Below, in pieces: positions 1 through 4,524 of a DNA stretch of 11,488 nt. A program made the position numbers and the translations under genes. Source of the stretch: JAAFIP01 sp043769005 (GTDB taxonomy: Bacteria; Pseudomonadota; Gammaproteobacteria; Burkholderiales; Burkholderiaceae_C); contig JAYVJV010000081.1 of NCBI GenBank assembly GCA_043769005.1, forward strand, positions 1-11,488. The letters are read 5' to 3'. Position 1 is the first letter of the stretch. Every line of letters begins with the position of its first letter. The notes beneath the pieces are model-generated. The model had not been told where the DNA came from. It searched no databases and saw only the letters and a list, made by a program, of their open reading frames with translations.

Positions 1-2040
1 GTGCAGTTTGGCACCATCAGCAAATTTGGCCTGATGGAAATGAGCCGCCAGCGCCTGCGTCCTACCCTGTCCGAAGGTGCCTCCATCCCCTGCCCGCGCT
101 GCGGTGGCTCGGGCCATGTGCGCGACACCGAATCGTCGGCACTGCAAATTTTGCGCATCATCCAGGAAGAATCCCAAAAGGACAACAGCGCCGCCGTGCT
201 GTGCCAGGTGCCGGTCGATGTGGCCAGCTTCCTGCTGAACGAAAAGCGCACCGAGATTGCCAAGATCGAGCTCAAGCAGCGCATCCATGTGCTGATCATC
301 CCCAACAAGACGCTGGAAACGCCCAACTACAAGCTCGAGCGCTTGAAGCACGACGATGCGCGCCTGGACAATCTGGATGCCAGCTACAAAATGGCCGACG
401 AGGTGGAAGACCCCACCACCGTCACGCGCCGCTCGCAAGAGCCTACCAACAAGCAAGTGCCGGTGATCAAGGGCGTGTTGCCTGATGCGCCTGCGCCGCA
501 AGCGCCCGTGAAAGCAGCCCCTGTAGCCGAGACGGCTCCTGCTGCAATAGCCGCACCAGTCGCTACTAAATCCGTAGCTGCTTACGCTGATTCTGCAGAG
601 GCTACAGCACAAAAACCTGTCGAAAAAGGTTTCTTTGGCTGGCTTAAAGGCCTGTTCGGCAGCAGTGATGCGCCGTCAGCCCCTGCCGCTACCATAGAGG
701 CCAAAAAAACCGAAAACGGTGAACGCGAAGGCCGTAGCGCTGGTCGTGATGTGCGCCGAGATGGCGCGCGCAGCGATGCCCCGCGTGAAGGCGGCGAAGG
801 CGGTCGAGATGGCGAGCGAGGCCGTGGCCGTGATGGCGAGCGCGGCAGAGGCCGAAGTGGCCGTGGCGGCCGTGATGGCGACCGCACACCCCGTGGTGAC
901 CGTCCTCCCCGCATAGACGGTGACCGTGCCCCCCGCATGGACGGCGAGCGCCCCCCACGCGTAGAGGGAGACCGCCCCCCACGCACCGATGGTGAACGCG
1001 CCCCGCGCGAAGGCCAGGAAGCCCGTGAACCACGCGAGGCGCGCACAGACCGTCCCGAGGGCGAAGGCCGCCGTGAACGTGGCGAACGAGGTGGTCGTGG
1101 CCGCTCTGAACGCGCCCCACGCAACGATTTGAATGCCGAGCACCATGTCGACGCAGCGCCCAATGCCAGCAGCGAGCTCAACGCAACGCAAGCCCCAGGC
1201 GAGCCACGTCCCGAGCGCAGCCCGCGCGAAGAAGGTCGTGAAGGCGGTCGCCGCGAACGCGGTGGCCGGGGCCGGGGCGAGCGCGGCGAAGGCCGTGCAG
1301 ACCAGAGCGAGCGTCCACCACGCGCAGAGCAGCATCACGATGCAGCCACAGACGGCGCATCCGGCAACGGTGCCGGCTACGCTGGCATCGCCGCTGGTGG
1401 GGTAGCCGCCGCAGCCACGCTGGCCATGGCAGCAGGCCCAAGCCAGGCTGACCTGGGCAACGAAGCCCAGCAATCAGAACGCCGCGAGCGCCAGGGCAAC
1501 CCCGACGAGCGCCGCGACGGCGAGCGCCGCCCACGCGAGCGCAATGGCCGTGAAGATCGTCATGGACGCGAAGCGCAGGGCCCTGGCAGCCGCGATGGTG
1601 CACCGCGCAGCAGCAATGCCATGGGCGATGCTGCTTATGCTCAGAATGCAGCCCAAGCCCCCGCGGAGCGTGTGCAACCTGCTATGGAAAACAGAGCACC
1701 TGTAGCCTCGTCTGCGGCAGCAGCGGTATCCCCAGTGGCTGTCCATATGCCCTCTGCCAGCGCGGCTCCCATCAGCATGCCCAAAGTAGGCAACTACGCC
1801 CTGCCCATCACCGACATGGCGCAAGTGGCCAGCGGCTCCGGTTTGCAATGGGTCAACTCCAACCCAGAAAAAATCGCTGCGGTACAAGCCCAAATTGCCG
1901 CCGAGCCTAAGCCCGTGCATGTCCCGCGTGAGCGTCCACCTGCGGTGGTGATTGATAACAGCCCCTTGGTGCTAGTAGAGACCAAGCGCGATCTGCGCGA
2001 TATGAAGCTGCCCTTTGAGTCAGCCGGGCAACAGCAATAA
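1..2040 (+). CDS. rne: Ribonuclease E, C-terminal part (5' end outside window)
   Basis: RNase E is the main endoribonuclease for mRNA decay and rRNA/tRNA maturation and scaffolds the RNA degradosome at the inner membrane. The first codon here (GTG) is an internal Val, because the frame is open at the window edge and begins in the conserved ISKFGLMEMSRQRLRP stretch at the end of the catalytic half. The S1 and DNase I-like domains lie upstream. The Zn-link CPRCGG follows (Cys31 and Cys34 of the fragment), then the small domain with SFLLNEKR and PNKTLETPNY. Residues 211-220 (FFGWLKGLFG) form an amphipathic segment like a membrane-targeting helix. Residues 240-430 are Arg/Gly/Asp/Glu-rich and disordered, including 8-residue tandem repeats. 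The last 80 residues (LQWVNSNPEKI, PKPVHVPRERPP, PLVLVETKRDL) match a C-terminal block I know from Burkholderiales RNase E and probably bind a partner. An interspersed repeat copy encodes residues 188-203. A terminator follows the stop. Confidence 0.95.
   Translation: MQFGTISKFGLMEMSRQRLRPTLSEGASIPCPRCGGSGHVRDTESSALQILRIIQEESQKDNSAAVLCQVPVDVASFLLNEKRTEIAKIELKQRIHVLIIPNKTLETPNYKLERLKHDDARLDNLDASYKMADEVEDPTTVTRRSQEPTNKQVPVIKGVLPDAPAPQAPVKAAPVAETAPAAIAAPVATKSVAAYADSAEATAQKPVEKGFFGWLKGLFGSSDAPSAPAATIEAKKTENGEREGRSAGRDVRRDGARSDAPREGGEGGRDGERGRGRDGERGRGRSGRGGRDGDRTPRGDRPPRIDGDRAPRMDGERPPRVEGDRPPRTDGERAPREGQEAREPREARTDRPEGEGRRERGERGGRGRSERAPRNDLNAEHHVDAAPNASSELNATQAPGEPRPERSPREEGREGGRRERGGRGRGERGEGRADQSERPPRAEQHHDAATDGASGNGAGYAGIAAGGVAAAATLAMAAGPSQADLGNEAQQSERRERQGNPDERRDGERRPRERNGREDRHGREAQGPGSRDGAPRSSNAMGDAAYAQNAAQAPAERVQPAMENRAPVASSAAAAVSPVAVHMPSASAAPISMPKVGNYALPITDMAQVASGSGLQWVNSNPEKIAAVQAQIAAEPKPVHVPRERPPAVVIDNSPLVLVETKRDLRDMKLPFESAGQQQ
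563..606 (+). repeat. Interspersed TAGCTGCTT repeat, copy 1 (in rne)
   Basis: This is an AT-richer stretch inside the rne linker with the core GTAGCTGCTTACGCT at 574-588, preceded by CTACTAAATCC. The same 15-mer occurs in ppc at 4922-4936, and close variants lie in the helicase, hemD and hemX genes. It is translated as ATKSVAAYADSAEATA (residues 188-203 of the fragment), immediately before the FFGWLKGLFG amphipathic segment. The plus-strand core is read with GCT GCT in frame, the same phase as the hemX copy. Membership in the family rests on the shared core. The downstream half is diverged. Confidence 0.7.
874..1011 (+). repeat. 24-bp tandem repeat in rne (DGDRxPRx units)
   Basis: Six consecutive degenerate units encode DGDRTPR, GDRPPRI, DGDRAPRM, DGERPPRV, EGDRPPRT and DGERAPRE (fragment residues 292-337). 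The first two units are 21 bp and the rest 24 bp. Variation is mostly at the Asp/Glu, Ala/Pro and last position, while the R-x-PR core is kept. The array sits inside the disordered Arg-rich tail of RNase E, a likely RNA-contacting zone. Unit number may vary between strains by slippage. Confidence 0.8.
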
Positions 2041-2060
2041 GCAAGTTTGCTCCACCATCA

Positions 2061-2092
2061 GCCGCCAGAGCAAACGCCTGGCGGCTTTTTTT
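2061..2092 (+). terminator. Rho-independent terminator after rne
   Basis: A perfect 8-bp stem GCCGCCAG (2061-2068) / CTGGCGGC (2078-2085) with a 9-nt loop is followed directly by seven T residues (2086-2092). It lies 21 bp past the rne stop codon and should end rne transcription. This supports an independent promoter for the downstream helicase. Confidence 0.92.
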
Positions 2093-2141
2093 CGCCCTAT
2101 AGTCCCGCATCTGGGTGCGCCTACACATCGCCAAGATAGTT

Positions 2142-2171
2142 TTTACGGGAAAACCCTAATCGTGCGATAAT
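2142..2171 (+). promoter_or_regulatory. Predicted sigma70 promoter of the helicase gene
   Basis: The -35 box is TTTACG at 2142-2147 and the -10 box is GATAAT at 2166-2171, separated by 18 bp. The surrounding sequence is AT-rich compared with the coding DNA. The predicted start site is about 2178, which places an AT-rich hairpin at the very 5' end of the transcript and gives a leader of about 235 nt. This is a motif match by eye only. It is supported by its place between the rne terminator and the helicase gene. Confidence 0.5.
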
Positions 2172-2178
2172 CCAATGC

Positions 2179-2412
2179 TTCGCTGAAAAAAAAGCGAATA
2201 TTTGTGCATCTGCCACACACCATAGGCTCCGAGATTTTCATCAGAGCTACCGCGTAGTTAACCGTATCGGGACAAGCTGTTTCGCATACAAGCTCACGCA
2301 AACTTGTTGGTTGGTTGATGTTTTTGTATCAACCGTCTTGCCCAACAAGACACGCCTTTAGAAGGATTCAGGTTCGCGCCCGCGATCAAGGGCGCGCGCC
2401 TGCACGCGCAAC
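2179..2412 (+). promoter_or_regulatory. Long structured 5' leader of the helicase mRNA (gene-free stretch)
   Basis: No credible ORF lies here. In order, the leader contains a hairpin TTCGCT/AGCGAA around an A-rich loop (2179-2198), a small hairpin AGCTAC/GTAGTT with one wobble pair (2245-2259), and a two-tier hairpin. The outer stem of that last hairpin is CTTGTTGG/CCAACAAG (2303-2310 with 2342-2349), and the inner stem is GGTTGAT/ATCAACC (2313-2319 with 2328-2334). A GC-rich hairpin GCGCCC/GGGCGC (2376-2381 with 2390-2395) comes just before the start codon. ACAAG occurs three times (2272, 2288, 2345), and each copy can pair with CTTGT at 2303-2307, so alternative folds are possible. The SD-like AGAAGGA at 2360-2366 has no usable start codon after it. 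Leader-based control (autoregulation or cold response) is an inference. Confidence 0.55.
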
Positions 2413-4524
2413 ATGAATGAAGATTTCTCTATGACCGATAGCACTGTGGATACTGGTGTTTCACAGGGTTTTGATGCCTTAGCCCAACACAATAGCGCGC
2501 AAGCAGCTACAGATACTATAGCGCATGACGCTATTGACCATCCCGCCCACACCGCGCAGGAAGAGTTTGCACAAGCCAACACCGAGGCAGACGCGCAACC
2601 CGAGGCACCCGCTGGCCCCAACGACTTTGAGCTGATGGGCCTGGCCCCTGCGTTGGTGCAAGCCACCAAAGAGCTGGGCTTTACCAAAGCCACGCCTGTA
2701 CAGCTCAAGGCCATTCCCCTGGCCATGACCTCACCTGATGGCAACAAAAAATTCATCGACCTGATGGTCTCCAGCCAAACCGGCAGCGGCAAAACCGCCG
2801 CCTACCTGCTGCCCGTGCTGCACACGCTGGAAGCCGACATGCGCGAGCACGAAGCCGCTGAGAAAGCCGCGTATGAAGCCGAAGTCGAAGCCGCCAAAAT
2901 GCGCGGCGAAGTGCCGCCCAAAAAAGCCAAACGCAAAGACCCCACCAGCCAGCGCAACTTCAAGCCCGCCACCCCCGGCGCGCTGATCGTCTGCCCTACC
3001 CGCGAGTTGGCCCAGCAGGTGGCCGACGACGCGATTGACCTGGTGCGTCATATGCGTGGTGTGCGCATCGCCTCGGTGATCGGCGGCATGCCGTATCAGT
3101 TGCAAGTAGCCAAGCTGCAAAACGCCACGCTCATCGTGGCCACCCCTGGCCGTTTACTCGACCTGCAACGCAGCGGACAAATCAAGTGCGACAGCGTAAA
3201 GTTTCTTGTGGTGGATGAGGCTGACCGCATGCTAGACCTAGGCTTTAGCGACGACCTGGCCGAGATCAACCAACTGACCATTCAGCGCAAGCAAACCATG
3301 ATGTTCAGCGCCACCTTTGCGCCGCGCATCCAGCAGCTAGCCGCCCGCGTGATGCGCGAGCCCCAGCGCCTGACGATTGACAGCCCGCAAGACGGCCACA
3401 AAAACATCAAGCAGATTTTGTTCTGGGCCGACAACATGCAGCATAAGCGCAAGCTGCTAGACCACTGGCTGCGCGACACGTCGATTGAGCAAGCCATCGT
3501 GTTTGCCAGCACGCAGATTGAATGCGACTCGCTGGCCAACGACCTGGCCGACGCAGGCTTTGTGGCCGCTGCGCTGCACGGCGCGCTCAGCCAAGGCATG
3601 CGCAACCGCCGTCTGGGCATGCTGCGCGAAGGGCGCATCCAGATCCTCGTAGCCACAGACGTGGCGGCACGCGGTATTGACGTGCGCTCCATCAGCCATG
3701 TGTTCAATTACGGTCTGCCCATGAAGGCCGAAGACTACACCCACCGCATTGGCCGCACCGGCCGTGCAGGGCGCGACGGCACAGCCGTGACGATTGCCGA
3801 GTTCCGGGATCGCCGCAAGATCAGCGACATTGAGTTTTTTACCAAGCAGCCGATCAAGTCAGAGGTGATTCCTGGTTTGGAGCCCACGGTGCGTGAGCGT
3901 CCAGCCCGCGCGGGCTTTGGCCCCCGCCCCAGTTTTGGTGACCGTGGTAATGACAGAGGTGGCGACCGCGGTAACGACCGTGGCGAGCGCAGCTACGGCC
4001 CCCGCCCCGGTGGCTTTAACGACCGCAACAGCGGTGGCGGCGGCTTCGGTGGCCGTACCAAGAGTTTCAGCGACGGTGGCTTTGGTGGCCGCCCTCCACG
4101 CGAAGAGTCACGCGGCTTTGATAATCGCGGTGGAGATCAAGGACAGCAGCACGAGCAACGCGGGCAAGACCAGCGAGGTGACCAACGCAGTTTTGGTAAC
4201 CAGCGCCCCGAGCCGCGCGGCTTTGAAAACCGCAACGCCGACCGCGGTGGTGACCGCAACTTTGTCCCCCGCGCCCCCTTCGGCGCCGACCGCGCACCCG
4301 TGCGCAGCCAAGACAACCGCGGCTTCGAACCCCGTGGCGACCAGCGCCAGGACACACGCGGGGAGCAGCGCCCCTTCCAGCGTCCCGAGCGCACAGCCAC
4401 CTGGGCCCCACGCCCAGGCGACGACAAGCGCCCTGCCAAAAAGCCGTTCAGCCCCGGTAAAACCGGTGCCAGCAGCTTTGCAAAAACCAGCAAGCCGAAG
4501 GTTGTCAAGGTTATCGGACGTTAA
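2413..4524 (+). CDS. DEAD-box ATP-dependent RNA helicase, RhlE-like, with RGG-rich tail
   Basis: The product is an ATP-driven RNA unwinding or remodelling enzyme of 703 residues. Visible motifs are the Q-motif region (FELMGLAPALV, then TPVQLKAIP), Walker A SQTGSGKT (121-128), Ia PTRELAQQ (195-202), TPGRLLDL, DEAD (268-271), SAT (299-301), VFAST, ATDVAARGID and HRIGRTGR (444-451). A charged Glu/Ala/Lys insertion between motifs I and Ia (about 137-187) is longer than I expect for RhlE. Residues 490-703 are Arg/Gly/Asp-rich with spaced Phe (RGFDN, RGFEN), so they are likely disordered and RNA-binding. The first 68 residues are a poorly conserved extension, partly encoded by an interspersed repeat. 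ATG 2413 lacks a Shine-Dalgarno sequence. ATG 2431 is an alternative with only a weak GAAGA upstream. There is no Csd-type domain, so DeaD is unlikely. The exact subfamily is uncertain. Confidence 0.93.
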   Translation: MNEDFSMTDSTVDTGVSQGFDALAQHNSAQAATDTIAHDAIDHPAHTAQEEFAQANTEADAQPEAPAGPNDFELMGLAPALVQATKELGFTKATPVQLKAIPLAMTSPDGNKKFIDLMVSSQTGSGKTAAYLLPVLHTLEADMREHEAAEKAAYEAEVEAAKMRGEVPPKKAKRKDPTSQRNFKPATPGALIVCPTRELAQQVADDAIDLVRHMRGVRIASVIGGMPYQLQVAKLQNATLIVATPGRLLDLQRSGQIKCDSVKFLVVDEADRMLDLGFSDDLAEINQLTIQRKQTMMFSATFAPRIQQLAARVMREPQRLTIDSPQDGHKNIKQILFWADNMQHKRKLLDHWLRDTSIEQAIVFASTQIECDSLANDLADAGFVAAALHGALSQGMRNRRLGMLREGRIQILVATDVAARGIDVRSISHVFNYGLPMKAEDYTHRIGRTGRAGRDGTAVTIAEFRDRRKISDIEFFTKQPIKSEVIPGLEPTVRERPARAGFGPRPSFGDRGNDRGGDRGNDRGERSYGPRPGGFNDRNSGGGGFGGRTKSFSDGGFGGRPPREESRGFDNRGGDQGQQHEQRGQDQRGDQRSFGNQRPEPRGFENRNADRGGDRNFVPRAPFGADRAPVRSQDNRGFEPRGDQRQDTRGEQRPFQRPERTATWAPRPGDDKRPAKKPFSPGKTGASSFAKTSKPKVVKVIGR
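2481..2523 (-). repeat. Interspersed TAGCTGCTT repeat, copy 2 (in helicase)
   Basis: Read on the minus strand, this is CTATAGTATCTGTAGCTGC followed by TTGCGCGCTATTGTGTTGGGCT. On the plus strand it encodes helicase residues 24-37 (AQHNSAQAATDTIA). Its closest relative is the hemD copy (8596-8638), which has the same orientation, the same reading phase and an identical 12-mer GCGCAAGCAGCT. The copy carries ATA, an Ile codon that is scarce in these GC-rich genes. It lies in the unconserved N-terminal extension. Confidence 0.8.
3880..4521 (+). other. Arg/Gly/Asp-rich low-complexity tail of the helicase
   Basis: Codons for residues about 490-703 encode imperfect repeats such as DRGNDRGGDRGNDRG, RGFDNRGGDQ, RGFENRNADRGGDR and NRGFEPRGDQR. 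Phe recurs at roughly 12-25 residue spacing among Arg, Gly, Gln and Asp. The final 30 residues switch to Lys-rich (KRPAKKPF, KTSKPKVVKV). This composition is typical of disordered RNA-binding or condensate-forming tails. It resembles the RNase E tail encoded upstream, although the repeat units differ. Confidence 0.8.

Noticed and set aside
582..1603. Long minus-strand open frames opposite the rne tail
   Set aside because: They are products of the GC-rich, low-complexity Arg/Gly codons on the other strand. Their translations are Arg/Ser/Pro- or Ala/Thr-rich with no recognisable family, and no ribosome binding site is seen.
2360..2366. AGAAGGA as the ribosome binding site of a leader peptide
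   Set aside because: No ATG, GTG or TTG follows at 5-12 bases, so no upstream ORF can be supported.
3325..3350. GCAGCTAG in the helicase as a repeat copy
   Set aside because: It encodes a conserved helicase stretch after the SAT motif (IQQLAAR), and the similarity stops after eight bases.
4454..4470. CCGG-TAAAA-CCGG inverted repeat as a ppc terminator on the minus strand
   Set aside because: The stem is only four pairs, and the nearest T run on that strand begins about ten bases later, so it does not fit an intrinsic terminator.
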